Part shown: positions 1-9,129 of the stretch, one piece after another | Layout: every line of letters begins with the position of its first letter | Position numbering within the stretch: position 1 is the first letter of the stretch | Assembly (NCBI RefSeq): GCF_900167605.1 | Contig: NZ_FUYH01000009.1 | Span: forward strand, 57,819-121,818 | Source of the DNA: Caloramator quimbayensis | GTDB lineage: Bacteria; Bacillota; Clostridia; Clostridiales; Caloramatoraceae | Reading direction: 5' to 3' | Length of the DNA: 64,000 nt | Program-made: the position numbers and the translations under genes | Notes under the pieces: generated by a model | Told to the model about the DNA's origin: nothing | Seen by the model: the letters and a program-made list of their open reading frames with translations, nothing else | Database searches by the model: none

Positions 1-690
1 TGCAGATGCACCTGTTTCAATTGCAAGGTATGCATCATCAACGGTCATTACTCCCTTTAATATGAAAGGAAGCTTTGTGCTTTCTACTATTTCCTTTATT
101 TCATCAACGGTTTTAGGTCCTACTGGCTTTCCATGGAGAGCCAAAGTTATAAGCCCTGCAGCATCTATGTCCATTCCAACTGCAAAAACTCCTGCCTCCT
201 CTGCCATTTTAACCTTATTTATTACGTTTTTGTTCTCCCAAGGTTTAATAATAGCAATTCCTTCTCCTCCTGCTGCCTTTAGCTCCTCGAGGTTAGTTGG
301 AAGAAAAGCATCAACAGCAGTATCTCCAACCATAGGATATATTCCTCCATCGAGGCATCCTCTGATTACCCATGAAATATATTCCCTTTCAGAGAATTTT
401 CCACCCATATTAAGGGTTGTACCAGATACAGGTGCAGCAAATACTGGTATTCTCATATCTTTACCAAAAAGTGTAACTGACATATCAGGATCCTTTGCAT
501 CATGAATAACCCTCATGTTAAGCTTAACATTTTCTAAAGCCTCATAATTTGCAGTAAAGGCACTTCCTGTTCCTGTACCTCCCATTCCGGGAACTTCGCC
601 GGCACAGGCCTTTCCGTTACATACAGGGCACACTCTGCAGCTCCCCTGAAGGTTTTCCTTAGCTTTTTTTAGCATTTCTTTATAGTCCAT
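1..690 (-). CDS. FMN-dependent alpha-hydroxy-acid dehydrogenase (partial, C-terminus outside window)
   Basis: The first 230 codons are visible; the gene runs off the left edge. The family is LldD/lactate-oxidase-like: flavoenzymes that oxidise 2-hydroxy acids on a TIM barrel. Seen: ATG at 690 with GAGGAGGG upstream; an N-terminal Cys-rich stretch (CRVCPVCNGKAC, about residues 18-29) typical of the clostridial branch; VFAAPVSG and GIAIIKPWE; and PFILKGVMTVDDA near the edge, matching the barrel strand that carries the FMN-contacting Lys (LKGV). The substrate cannot be told from this part. It is transcribed away from the neighbouring yfcE operon across a 611-bp gap. Isopentenyl-diphosphate isomerase type 2 shares the fold, but the Cys-rich start argues against it. 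Confidence 0.85.
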   Translation of the reverse strand, partial: MDYKEMLKKAKENLQGSCRVCPVCNGKACAGEVPGMGGTGTGSAFTANYEALENVKLNMRVIHDAKDPDMSVTLFGKDMRIPVFAAPVSGTTLNMGGKFSEREYISWVIRGCLDGGIYPMVGDTAVDAFLPTNLEELKAAGGEGIAIIKPWENKNVINKVKMAEEAGVFAVGMDIDAAGLITLALHGKPVGPKTVDEIKEIVESTKLPFILKGVMTVDDAYLAIETGASA

Positions 691-1301
691 AAATACCCTC
701 CTCATAATAATTAAGTAATAAGTCAAATCTTTATAGCCTAAACTTCAGTTCGTAACATAAGTTTTATGCAGTAAATATTCAGAGCCGTTACATAAAAATA
801 CACAAGTAAAATCTTTCAAAGCCCCATTTTACTGTTTAAAAATTAATTTTATATTTATTTTAAATTACGAATTGAATAAGCTAAATTTTAAGTAGCATAA
901 ATTATTGTCTAAATTCAAAATCTACAACGAAAAAAAGTTGCAACAGCTCACTTATGAAGTATAAACTTCATAAGCAAAGCAATTTTTACTACCAGATTTC
1001 AAGCCCTCAAAGGCTATTCATCTCTATCAATACAATTTACATGGATAATTTGCTTAGTTTTAAAATTATAAAGGTTAAATGCTTCTTCTCTTTAATCAAA
1101 TTAATTTCTTATAATAAGATTGAGCTATTTGAGTAATATTCTAAATTAAAAAATCCATTATATAAATATGGGCATTTATTAAATTTCAATTTCCAAAATC
1201 TGTATAATCATCAAATACTCATATCTTTTATATAAAAATTAATTTCAACAGTTATCTAAAGAGACATTTCACTATTGGAAGTAGCCTTTATACAAACTTT
1301 T
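691..1301. other. 611-bp gene-free stretch
   Basis: Very A/T-rich with no convincing gene: the one plus-strand reading frame of 60 codons (954-1136) has no ribosome binding site and a low-complexity product. The only clear structure is a perfect 10-bp hairpin at 951-974 (CTTATGAAGT, loop ATAA). Read on the minus strand it is followed about 17 nt later by a T-run, so it may be a distal terminator for the yfcE operon, but it lies some 330 nt past the stop. Confidence 0.5.
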
Positions 1302-1850
1302 TTAAAAAGCCTTCTCTTCTATTATACTTTTATCCTCAATATTTATGAACTGTATTCTATTTCCATCTATTATAACAACCGAAGGTATTCCGTCTCCCTT
1401 AGGAACTCCAACGCTTCCAGGGTTAATATAATGAGTCCCGTTAATACATTCATATTTTCTAATGTGAGTATGCCCTGTTATCATAAATTTAATATCGTAA
1501 AACTGCGCTATTTCCCTTAACTTTTCATCGTCAACATCGTGACCATGAAGAACCATAAACCTTACTCCATTTTTTTCATAAAAAACAGAGGGTAAAAACA
1601 TAGGAAATTGAAGCGCCATAAGATCAACCTCAGCATCGCAGTTTCCCCTTGCAATAAGCATTGGAATTTTATTGCAGCTTATTTTTTCAATAAGCCCCTG
1701 AGGATTATATCCTTCAAGGATTGGGTTTCTCGGTCCGTGGTATAGTATATCTCCGGCACATAAAACCATATCGCAGTCATAAAAAAGTTCAAAGGCTTTT
1801 TCAAATTTTTCAGGATAACCATGAATATCACTTAATATCCCTATTTTCAT
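1302..1850 (-). CDS. yfcE: YfcE/MJ0936-type metallophosphoesterase
   Basis: A 182-residue calcineurin-like phosphodiesterase. Members use two metal ions to hydrolyse phosphodiesters; the physiological substrate is not settled. Metal-ligand motifs are in the expected order: D-x-H at residues 8-10 (SDIHG), GD at about 33 (CAGDIL), GNCD at about 69, and the paired HGHD and GHTH motifs at about 101 and 126, with the NPGS signature after them. Length is normal. The start at 1850 has GGAGGGAAAGAT before it and lies inside the 3' end of the GNAT gene (23-bp overlap), so the two are probably translationally coupled as the last genes of the U32-mutS2 operon. Confidence 0.9.
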   Translation of the reverse strand: MKIGILSDIHGYPEKFEKAFELFYDCDMVLCAGDILYHGPRNPILEGYNPQGLIEKISCNKIPMLIARGNCDAEVDLMALQFPMFLPSVFYEKNGVRFMVLHGHDVDDEKLREIAQFYDIKFMITGHTHIRKYECINGTHYINPGSVGVPKGDGIPSVVIIDGNRIQFINIEDKSIIEEKAF

Positions 1851-2367
1851 ATCTTTCCCTCCAGTTAATCATACTCATAACTATTATATTATAGTATCTT
1901 CCTGATTTAAAATATCTATCATAAAGTATCCCCTCCCTTTTAAACCCAAGGGATGTATATAGGTTAAGGGCCGCCTTATTATCTTCAACTACATTTAGAT
2001 ATATAAGGTGCATATTCATGTCGTTAAATATGAAATTTATTGCTGTCTTCAGAGCATCCTTTCCGTATCCTTTATTTCTTTCCCTTTTATCATATATTAC
2101 AATTCCAACTTCACAGTTTCTATATTCCCACTTTATTTTGTCTATAATTAAAATTCCAATAGGTCTTCTATCTAAATTATCTATTATAAAAACTTTTTTG
2201 TTTTGGTTTTCATCGCAGTCTAATACAAAGGAGTCGGCAAACCTTTTAGATGCAGGGTATATAATATCTAAATACTCATTTGTTTCCCTATCATTAAGCC
2301 AAGCTGATAAAATCCTCGCATCTTCAAGTTCTGCAGCCCTTAATATTGTCTTTTCTCCCGCAATCAT
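1828..2367 (-). CDS. GNAT-family N-acetyltransferase (RimJ/RimL-like)
   Basis: A 179-residue acetyl-CoA-dependent N-acetyltransferase of the Acetyltransf_3/RimL type. Seen: the N-terminal LRAAELEDARILSAWLND, the central EVGIVIYDKRERNKGYGKDA (acetyl-CoA pyrophosphate loop of the R/Q-x-x-G-x-G/A type, about residues 87-106), and the C-terminal LNVVEDNKAALNLYTSLGF, the classic motif of the family. The substrate is unknown; relatives modify ribosomal proteins, antibiotics or small amines. The start has AGAGGTG 7 nt upstream. It follows mutS2 by 16 nt and overlaps yfcE. Confidence 0.88.
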   Translation of the reverse strand: MIAGEKTILRAAELEDARILSAWLNDRETNEYLDIIYPASKRFADSFVLDCDENQNKKVFIIDNLDRRPIGILIIDKIKWEYRNCEVGIVIYDKRERNKGYGKDALKTAINFIFNDMNMHLIYLNVVEDNKAALNLYTSLGFKREGILYDRYFKSGRYYNIIVMSMINWRERYENRDIK

Positions 2368-2383
2368 TAAAACACCTCTTTAT

Positions 2384-4753
2384 TTATCTTTTAAGCTCAA
2401 CAACAGTAACTCCAGATCCACCCTCGCTAATATCTCCAATTCTTATATTTTTAACATAACGATGCTTTTTTAACTCAGATTTTATTCCCTCTCTTAAAAC
2501 CCCAGTACCTTTTCCATGTATAATCCTCACGCTTTCAAGGCCTGCAAGGAAGGCATCATCAAGATACTTATCAAGGTTATAAAGAGCCTCATCAAGAGTT
2601 TGTCCCCTTAAATCAATGGAAGATGCAACGCTGTAAACCTTCTGAGATATTAAATTTGTTGTACCTGTTTTTTTGCTTTCCTTCTTTTTATTTAATACCT
2701 TTAATAGTTTATTGAGTGGAACGCTTATTTTCATTATTCCTATCTGAACAGAAACTTCTCCTTTAGAATCGGGAAGGGAAATAACTTCTCCCTTTTGAGA
2801 AAGAGTAGTTACAAATACCTCATCTCCAATCTTTACATCCTCAGCTGCAACCATTCCTTCCCTCTCATCTACGATTTCTTCAGAAGTATCCATATCATCA
2901 AGCTTCTGCTTTAATCTTTTTCTAATATCCTCGGCTTCTTTAATTGAAGCTGCTTCCTGAGCCTTCATCCTTATATCGTTAATTTCCTTTATCATAGAAT
3001 CAGTCTCAAGCTTTGCCTGCCTTACTATCTGACGTGCTTCCTCCTGCGCCCTTCTTATCATATTTTCCCTTTGGCTGTCTATCTTATACTTTTTCTCAGA
3101 GAGCTCCTTTTTAAGCTCTAAGGCTTCCTTTTTTATCCTCTGAGCATCATCAAGCTCTCTTTGCAAAAGAAGGGTTTTGCTCTGAAGGGACTGTATTACA
3201 TCCTCAAATTTTACAGTATCCTTTGAAACATAGCTTCTTGCCTTGTCTATAACAGCACTTTCAAGCCCAAGCCTTTCTGATATTTCAAAGGCGTTTGACT
3301 TTCCTGGGATACCAATCAAAAGCCTGTAGGTAGGCCTTAAGGTTTCAACATCGAATTCAACGCTTGCATTTTCAAACCCTTCCCTCTCCATAGCAAAAAC
3401 TTTAATTTCGCTGTAGTGGGTGGTTGCGATTATCCTCGAGCCTGCTTCATAAAACCTTTCAAGTATCGACATAGCGAGCGCTGCACCCTCAACAGGGTCG
3501 GTTCCTGCTCCAAGCTCGTCAACAAGAACAAGGGATTTATCATCAACATTTTTAATTATTTCAACAATGTTTGTCATGTGGGAGGAAAATGTGGATAAAC
3601 TCTGCTCTATGCTCTGCTCATCTCCAATATCTGCAAATATATTTTTAAATACAGATATTTGTGAACCGTCCCTTGCTGGTATTGCAAGGCCTGACATAGC
3701 CATCAAAGTTAAAAGCCCCGCGGTTTTTAAAGTTACAGTTTTACCTCCCGTATTAGGACCTGTTATTATTAAGGCTTTAAAAGTGTCCCCAAGCCTAATA
3801 TCAATAGGCACAACCTTTTCCTTATCAATAAGAGGATGCCTTGCTGATTTTATATTTATATATCCTCTATCATTAACATCGGGTATTGTACAGTTTAAAT
3901 CGAGTCCAAACTTTGATTTTGCCATAAGAAAGTCGAGATAAGCTATGTTTTCGTTGTCGTGTTCTATTTCATCAACATGCTGAAGAACCTTTTGAGAAAG
4001 CTCAGATAAAATCCTTTCAATTTCAGCTTTTTCCTTAAGCATAAGCTCTTTAATTTCATTATTCATCTCAACAACAGCAATAGGCTCTATAAAAAGGGTT
4101 GAACCGCTTGAGGACTGGTCATGTACAAGCCCCGGAACGCTTCCCTTGTGCTCCGCTTTAACAGGGATTACAAATCTATCTCCCCTTATTGTAACAATAG
4201 GGTCCTGAAGATATTTTGAATAGGTTTGAACCATAGACTGAAGTTTTTCCCTTATTCTAAGGTTCTTATCCCTTATGGATTTTCTAATTGTAAAAAGCTT
4301 CTGGCTCGCCCTGTCATGAATTTCATTCTCTCCAGCTATGGCATTTTCAATAGAATCTTCGAGATTTTTTATTACAAATAGTGATTCAATAATGTCATAG
4401 ATTATGGGATATGATTCCTTTTTAGAGCCTTCCTTCATAAAACTTTTAAGATTTCTTGCGCATCTTAACAAATCACAAACATTTAATAGCTCCCTCGGGG
4501 TTAAAACAAAGCCCATACGGCAGCGCCTTACCGTATCTTCAACATCCCTTATACCTTCTAAAGGAAGGGAGCCCCATCTTAATACAACTTCGAAGGCCTC
4601 TTTAGTTTCTAAAAGGTTGTCAATAACCTCATGGATATTGTTAGAAGGTTTAAGCTCAAGGCACATATTCTTTCCCTTGTTAGATACGGCACATTTAGAG
4701 AGCATATTTATTATCTTATCATATTCTAAAATTCTAAGGGTTTTATCCTCCAT
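2384..4753 (-). CDS. mutS2: MutS2 family ATPase/endonuclease
   Basis: A 789-residue MutS2. In Bacillus the protein (RqcU/MutS2) acts on collided ribosomes; in other bacteria it suppresses recombination. It lacks the mismatch-reading domain of MutS. Domains: core/lever helices 1-300, ATPase with Walker A GPNTGGKT (about 332), Walker B LVLVDELGAGTDP and the ATTHYSEIK histidine, a long coiled coil (about 510-635, rich in K/E/R), a KOW-like strand region (EVFVTTLSQKGEV), and a C-terminal Smr nuclease domain (DLRGQTLDEAL, then HGKGTGVLR). Full length for the family. ATG with AAAGGACTGATATT upstream; 16 nt after the U32 gene, so co-transcribed. Confidence 0.96.
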   Translation of the reverse strand: MEDKTLRILEYDKIINMLSKCAVSNKGKNMCLELKPSNNIHEVIDNLLETKEAFEVVLRWGSLPLEGIRDVEDTVRRCRMGFVLTPRELLNVCDLLRCARNLKSFMKEGSKKESYPIIYDIIESLFVIKNLEDSIENAIAGENEIHDRASQKLFTIRKSIRDKNLRIREKLQSMVQTYSKYLQDPIVTIRGDRFVIPVKAEHKGSVPGLVHDQSSSGSTLFIEPIAVVEMNNEIKELMLKEKAEIERILSELSQKVLQHVDEIEHDNENIAYLDFLMAKSKFGLDLNCTIPDVNDRGYINIKSARHPLIDKEKVVPIDIRLGDTFKALIITGPNTGGKTVTLKTAGLLTLMAMSGLAIPARDGSQISVFKNIFADIGDEQSIEQSLSTFSSHMTNIVEIIKNVDDKSLVLVDELGAGTDPVEGAALAMSILERFYEAGSRIIATTHYSEIKVFAMEREGFENASVEFDVETLRPTYRLLIGIPGKSNAFEISERLGLESAVIDKARSYVSKDTVKFEDVIQSLQSKTLLLQRELDDAQRIKKEALELKKELSEKKYKIDSQRENMIRRAQEEARQIVRQAKLETDSMIKEINDIRMKAQEAASIKEAEDIRKRLKQKLDDMDTSEEIVDEREGMVAAEDVKIGDEVFVTTLSQKGEVISLPDSKGEVSVQIGIMKISVPLNKLLKVLNKKKESKKTGTTNLISQKVYSVASSIDLRGQTLDEALYNLDKYLDDAFLAGLESVRIIHGKGTGVLREGIKSELKKHRYVKNIRIGDISEGGSGVTVVELKR

Positions 4754-4769
4754 AATATCAGTCCTTTCA

Positions 4770-7145
4770 TTACTCTACTCCTCTGTAAAAATGTCCCTTA
4801 GTTATATTCCCCTTTAATTTATAAAGAAGGCTTTCCATATCAGGGGACAAACTAAAATCATTTTTCTCTGCCTTTATAATTCCCTCCTTAAAGGCTGAAA
4901 CAGTTAAATATGCATCGCTGTAGCTTTCGTCTAAAAAATCAAGAACTATATAATCCGAATTCATTCGGCATATATCCCTCATATTTTCTATCATGCAAAG
5001 TATTTTAGAGTTATATATATGACTTTTGCAGTTGTAATCGGTAATTACAGGAAATTTTTCACCCTTCCTGTCTTTAATATAATGAATGGAGTTTTTGCAA
5101 ATGTTCGGGCACTTATATTTTCCATGTCCCATGCTGCTCCCTATAATACATTGCCTGCTAACCATAAGTTTAGACCTTCCATATACCGTAACCAATGTAG
5201 ATTTTTCAGTTTTTTCAATTAAATACTTTAACTGCTTTAAATTAAGCTCTAAAGACAGTATACCTCCTGCGTTTTCAAAGGCATCTAATGCAGAAGAATT
5301 AAAAATATTAAATCCCCTGTCAAGATATACATCAAATCCGTTTCTTGAGAGAAATGAATAAAGTCCCATATTGCCGCAAAGTGCCTTATTTACTCCAAAG
5401 GATTTAATTTTAAGAGCATTTTCCTTTATTTTATCTAAATTTTCAACAATAATCTCAGGATATAATGGATATACCTTATCATTTTCTTTAAATATGTTTA
5501 AAGTCTCATCGTAATCATTAGAATTTATTCTAAGATTATCCCCTCCAAAGAACACAACATCGCATCCTGCGTCTAAAGAGGCTTTTACTATATCGGCTCT
5601 TCCAGTTTTTACAGCTATTTTAGGAAATATTTTTTTGTCAAAGCTTTTTAAAACTATACTAATATTCTTAGTACCCTTTGAATTTTGAAGATTATCTAAA
5701 AGATTTTTTATAGCCTCCCTCCTTAAGAAATTTATCTTTGATGCGGATAAGGCTATATTTTCATCCATATCTATATCTATATTTTCAAAATAAAATGGAG
5801 AATCGCCGGTTTTATTAAGATATTCCTCAATTTTTCCCCTGCTCGTTGGCGTTTTAAGCGGAACCTGCGGAGGCTCGCATACTGCCTCACCAATAACTCC
5901 CTGTTTATTTTCAACTAAAAGCTTTGTATCAGAGCTTAAATGAGCAATAAACTTCCCATAAATAGGAATCTTTTTTATATCCTTACCCTTAAAGCTCTCA
6001 AGAGCAGAGCTAATAAGTTTTGCATCAAGGGATTTATATATAACATCTCCCTTTTGTGCACCTTCGAGGAAAACCTGTGCAATATCTCCCTTTTGTGCAC
6101 TTTCAACATTTTCCCCTAAAACTTTTATAGATGTAACAGGAGCACCTTTTTCTTTTCCAAATATTTCAATACCATCTCCAACAGATAACTCATTATCAAG
6201 AAGAATATCAACAAACTTTCCCGATACCTTAACTACCTTTCCAAGATATGTACCCCAGTTTTTAGGCCTTTCATAGCTCATCATATCAGAGCCTTCCCTG
6301 CCCTTTAAAAATGCGCTGGTAAAGCCTCCTCTGTTAAATATCTGAGTTACATTCTCAACATCTCTCGATGTTAATCTTCCTTCAAGAGCCTTTTTGTAGG
6401 CATCTACAACAACAGCAACATATTCAGGCCTTTTCATCCTTCCTTCTATTTTAAGGGAGGCCACACCCATTGATACTATTTCGTTTATAAAGGTTAATGT
6501 AGATAAATCCTTTGGGCTAAGATGATATGCCCTATGCTTATCATCTAAAATATACTCCATCCTGCAGGGCTGGGCACATCTTCCTCGGTTTCCGCTTCTG
6601 CCTCCTATAAGGCTGCTAAAGAGGCACTGGCCTGAAAAACTTATGCAAAGAGCACCATGTACAAAAACTTCAATTTCAGCCTTCGTATTTTTTGTAATAT
6701 GCTTTATTTCCTCAAGGGAAAGCTCCCTCGATAGAACAACCCTTTTAACTCCCATATCATATAAAAGATTTACAGCATCAAGACTATGGGCGGTCATTTG
6801 GGTGCTTGCGTGCACCTCAAACTCAGGAAGGTTTTCACGAAGAAGCTTTAAAAAGCCAATATCCTGTATAATTATGGCATCAACTCCTGCTCCATATAAA
6901 AAAGAAGCATAATTTAAAGCAGATAAAAGCTCGTCATTTCTCAAAAGAGTATTTACCGTAACATATACCTTGCAGTTATATGCGTGGCAAAACCTTACCG
7001 CCTCTATAATTTCATCCCTGTCAAAGTTCCCTGCAAACTGCCTTGCAGAGAATTCCTTTCCTCCTATATATACAGCATCGGCACCGTTTAATACGGCAGC
7101 CTTTAAGCTTTCAAAATCCCCAGCAGGGGCTAAAAGTTCAACCAT
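4770..7145 (-). CDS. Peptidase U32 family protein with DUF3656-type middle domain (RlhA/TrhP-like)
   Basis: A 791-residue U32-family protein. Despite the peptidase name, characterised relatives (E. coli RlhA, TrhP, UbiU/V) are RNA- or quinone-hydroxylation factors with an Fe-S cluster. Seen: ELLAPAGDFESLKAA at the N-terminus; the U32 signature EVFVHGALCISFSGQC (about 165-180) with conserved cysteines nearby (CLFSS, GRCAQPC); DUF3656-like middle; and a second, degenerate U32-like half (about 520-790) with CPNICK and CKS cysteines. An in-frame TTG- or ATG-like start 13 codons upstream is rejected because ATG 7145 has AGGGAGAGATGTT directly before it. First gene of the mutS2 operon. RlhA-like (23S rRNA C2501 hydroxylation) is the likeliest role, by length and domain order only. 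Confidence 0.85.
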   Translation of the reverse strand: MVELLAPAGDFESLKAAVLNGADAVYIGGKEFSARQFAGNFDRDEIIEAVRFCHAYNCKVYVTVNTLLRNDELLSALNYASFLYGAGVDAIIIQDIGFLKLLRENLPEFEVHASTQMTAHSLDAVNLLYDMGVKRVVLSRELSLEEIKHITKNTKAEIEVFVHGALCISFSGQCLFSSLIGGRSGNRGRCAQPCRMEYILDDKHRAYHLSPKDLSTLTFINEIVSMGVASLKIEGRMKRPEYVAVVVDAYKKALEGRLTSRDVENVTQIFNRGGFTSAFLKGREGSDMMSYERPKNWGTYLGKVVKVSGKFVDILLDNELSVGDGIEIFGKEKGAPVTSIKVLGENVESAQKGDIAQVFLEGAQKGDVIYKSLDAKLISSALESFKGKDIKKIPIYGKFIAHLSSDTKLLVENKQGVIGEAVCEPPQVPLKTPTSRGKIEEYLNKTGDSPFYFENIDIDMDENIALSASKINFLRREAIKNLLDNLQNSKGTKNISIVLKSFDKKIFPKIAVKTGRADIVKASLDAGCDVVFFGGDNLRINSNDYDETLNIFKENDKVYPLYPEIIVENLDKIKENALKIKSFGVNKALCGNMGLYSFLSRNGFDVYLDRGFNIFNSSALDAFENAGGILSLELNLKQLKYLIEKTEKSTLVTVYGRSKLMVSRQCIIGSSMGHGKYKCPNICKNSIHYIKDRKGEKFPVITDYNCKSHIYNSKILCMIENMRDICRMNSDYIVLDFLDESYSDAYLTVSAFKEGIIKAEKNDFSLSPDMESLLYKLKGNITKGHFYRGVE

Positions 7146-7262
7146 AACATCTCTCCCTAATTTTACATTAACTTTATTATACACTAAACATATACTTTTA
7201 CAAACAGGTTTAATAGTTTAAGATTTTGGGAGGAATTTGTAAACTGTCCCTTTTTATTTTAA

Positions 7263-7286
7263 GTTTGTCACTTGTCAACTGTATGG
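7263..7286 (+). repeat. Dispersed 28-bp repeat, copy A (diverged)
   Basis: Shares its first 17 bases (GTTTGTCACTTGTCAA) with copies at 7895 and 26631 and then diverges. An ACTGTCCCT stretch lies 15 nt before it, the same as at the end of the inverted repeat near 26.2 kb. It sits just upstream of the unknown gene at 7332. Confidence 0.65.
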
Positions 7287-7331
7287 AAATCATAGAATAT
7301 TATATTACTAAAAATATTAGAGGTGTTAAAA

Positions 7332-7859
7332 ATGAATAATATGGTATTTAACACAGATAAAAATTCTTTTTATTCAATAGATGTTTATAATAATCTTTTT
7401 GTTTTAGCAGCAATAGAAGGAGATGCTTACACAATATCAGGTACTGTGGGCAACTTACCAAAAAATCAGTATTATCTAATATTACTTATAAACCCTATTA
7501 GTAGCAAAATTAATGTTCATATTAAGAATATATATTCTAATACTTCGAATGCAAGCTCAACTTACTCTTTAATACTTTATAAAAATGCAGAAATTGCAGG
7601 AACATTAACCTCTATTACCCCTGTAAATTTAAACTTTGGAAGTTCAAAAAACAGCATAATTCTATGTAAAAATCAAGTAGCTTCAACAAACCCTATTATT
7701 TCAGGAGTGTTATTAGAAACAATTTATTTAGGTTATTTACCTTATGAATCAAGCTACCACGGTGCCTTAATAATACCTCCTAACAATTCACTTTCTATTT
7801 TAATTCAAAATACTGACAATTCATCTATTTCTTTAAGTGTAAAAATTCTATACTGTTAA
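7332..7859 (+). CDS. Unknown beta-rich protein, about 175 residues
   Basis: Not recognised. The composition (rich in N, S, I, T, Y; few charges) and alternating hydrophobic pattern suggest an all-beta fold; there is no signal peptide or membrane segment. Two cysteines, one at the extreme C-terminus (KILYC). The start is placed at ATG 7332, 6 nt after AGAGGTG; an in-frame GTG three codons earlier overlaps that site. It is divergent from the U32 operon, lies between two direct copies of the dispersed repeat (7263 and 7895), and precedes a glycosyltransferase on the same strand. It resembles small phage-tail or surface-appendage proteins in composition only. Confidence 0.65.
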   Translation: MNNMVFNTDKNSFYSIDVYNNLFVLAAIEGDAYTISGTVGNLPKNQYYLILLINPISSKINVHIKNIYSNTSNASSTYSLILYKNAEIAGTLTSITPVNLNFGSSKNSIILCKNQVASTNPIISGVLLETIYLGYLPYESSYHGALIIPPNNSLSILIQNTDNSSISLSVKILYC

Positions 7860-7894
7860 CACATGTGATATGGTCATAAATTTTTAAGTTTTTC

Positions 7895-7922
7895 GTTTGT
7901 CACTTGTCAATTGGGTGGCACT
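7895..7922 (+). repeat. Dispersed 28-bp repeat, copy B
   Basis: Twenty-eight bases identical, as a reverse complement, to copy D at 26631-26658, some 18.7 kb away. It starts GTTTGTCACTTGTCAATT and ends GGGTGGCACT. It is a direct repeat of copy A 632 bp upstream, so the pair brackets the unknown gene at 7332. It ends 20 nt before the glycosyltransferase start codon. Confidence 0.8.
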
Positions 7923-7941
7923 CTTTGAAAGGAGATTTATT

Positions 7942-8631
7942 ATGAATAGAATTATGATTGGCTGCCCTGTTCACAACAGGGAGTGGATACTTCCTCATTA
8001 TTTAAAACATGTATATGAAATAGATTATCCGAGAGATAAGATTACCCTTTGCTTTATTGTCAATGACAGCAAGGATAAAACTATGGATATACTTCTCGAA
8101 TTTAAGAAAAGATATGGTAAACAATATAGAAATATAATAATAAAAGAGATAAATTTTAATATGCCCGAGGATAACAGGCAGAACAGAATAGAAAAGAAAA
8201 TATATGATAGAATTGCAAAGGTGAGAAATGAATTTTTAGGCTGTATCCATGATGAAGACTATGTGTTTTCAGTAGACAGCGATATTTTAGTTCCAAAGTA
8301 TTCTCTAAAAAGGCTTTTATCTCACAAGAAGGATGTAGTCTCTGCTCTTGTGTATAATGACAGGAATAATATTTATCCCAATATCTTAAACATAAAAAAC
8401 GGCAAAATAATGCACTACTTTGATTTCCCTAAAGAATCTTTATTTCAGGTAGATATTACAGGAGCCGTTTATATTATTAAAGGTGAAATATGCAAAAAAG
8501 TTAAATACGAGTATCATAAATTAGGAGAGGATGTTCCCTTCTGCCTCAGCGCTAAAAAACTTGGTTATAAAATATGGTGTGACAGTTCTGTTTGCTGCAG
8601 GCATATAATGTATCCCTATATGCTAAAATAA
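7942..8631 (+). CDS. Glycosyltransferase-like protein (GT-A fold, family 2-type)
   Basis: A 229-residue soluble protein with a GT-A nucleotide-sugar-binding fold. Seen: the N-terminal IGCPVHNREWILPHYLKHV with VNDSKDKT (first beta-strand and donor loop) and SVDSDILVP at about residues 103-111, a D-x-D metal/UDP-sugar motif; then DITGAVYIIKG and the acceptor-side GEDVPFCLSAKKLGYK. No membrane anchor. The start is ATG 7942, 5 nt after AAAGGAG; 15 codons further upstream remain in frame but run through repeat copy B and have no Shine-Dalgarno. The acceptor is unknown. It stands alone on the plus strand inside the accessory island, so it could modify the upstream unknown protein or a surface glycan. 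Confidence 0.78.
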   Translation: MNRIMIGCPVHNREWILPHYLKHVYEIDYPRDKITLCFIVNDSKDKTMDILLEFKKRYGKQYRNIIIKEINFNMPEDNRQNRIEKKIYDRIAKVRNEFLGCIHDEDYVFSVDSDILVPKYSLKRLLSHKKDVVSALVYNDRNNIYPNILNIKNGKIMHYFDFPKESLFQVDITGAVYIIKGEICKKVKYEYHKLGEDVPFCLSAKKLGYKIWCDSSVCCRHIMYPYMLK

Positions 8632-8654
8632 TTATGTTCTCACCTAATCCAATC

Positions 8655-8680
8655 AAACCATAAAAATACAATGGTTTTTT
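8655..8680 (+). terminator. Probable terminator after the glycosyltransferase gene
   Basis: AAACCAT, 9-nt loop, ATGGTTT, followed by TTTCC, 24 nt after the stop codon. The stem is short and A/T-rich, so strength is doubtful. Confidence 0.45.
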
Positions 8681-9040
8681 CCTTATAAGCCTTGATGTAT
8701 CTATGTTTTATATTAAAATTTTTAAGTTCTATCAACGCTTTGCTGGATTAACTGCCGAATTAAAGATAAATAAATCTCCCATATGCAAATTTAAGCATAT
8801 AACATGTTACCTGATATTCAGCTCAATTTTTTTTAAATTTAAGATGTCTATTTTTTTAATATTTGTTATATTTCAATAAATTAACTATAAATTCAATTAT
8901 TAATATTTCAAATCTACCCCAAGATAAAGGTAACAAACACTTAAAAATATATTTTATAATATTTTTATGAATTCAGAATAATATTGTTTAAACCCAATGC
9001 CACAAGTGTCAAAATTTATCGAATTGAATATAATGTAATA
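8681..9040. other. Gene-free, A/T-rich stretch
   Basis: About 360 bp between two convergent transcription units. No reading frame with a ribosome binding site and no clear repeat or hairpin was seen. Confidence 0.5.
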
Positions 9041-9067
9041 GAAAAAGTGAGGGTTTATCCCCCACTT
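9041..9067 (-). terminator. Rho-independent terminator of the Cys-rich protein gene
   Basis: On the minus strand: AAGTGGGGG, loop ATAAA, CCCTCACTT, then TTTC. The 9-bp stem has one A:G mismatch and lies 63 nt after the stop codon of the gene at 9130. Confidence 0.75.
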
Positions 9068-9129
9068 CATTATATAGCTTTTTTATGCCTTCTTCTTTTT
9101 TTAGATTACTTAAATCTTACTCTTTTAAA

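Noticed and set aside
62..505. 147-codon plus-strand frame
   Set aside because: Antisense to the alpha-hydroxy-acid dehydrogenase gene, whose minus-strand product has clear family motifs.
954..1136. 60-codon reading frame on the plus strand
   Set aside because: No ribosome binding site, low-complexity product, and it sits in a gene-free A/T-rich stretch beside a hairpin.
7146..7184. Longer start for the U32 protein
   Set aside because: The internal ATG at 7145 has a good Shine-Dalgarno and matches where family members begin.
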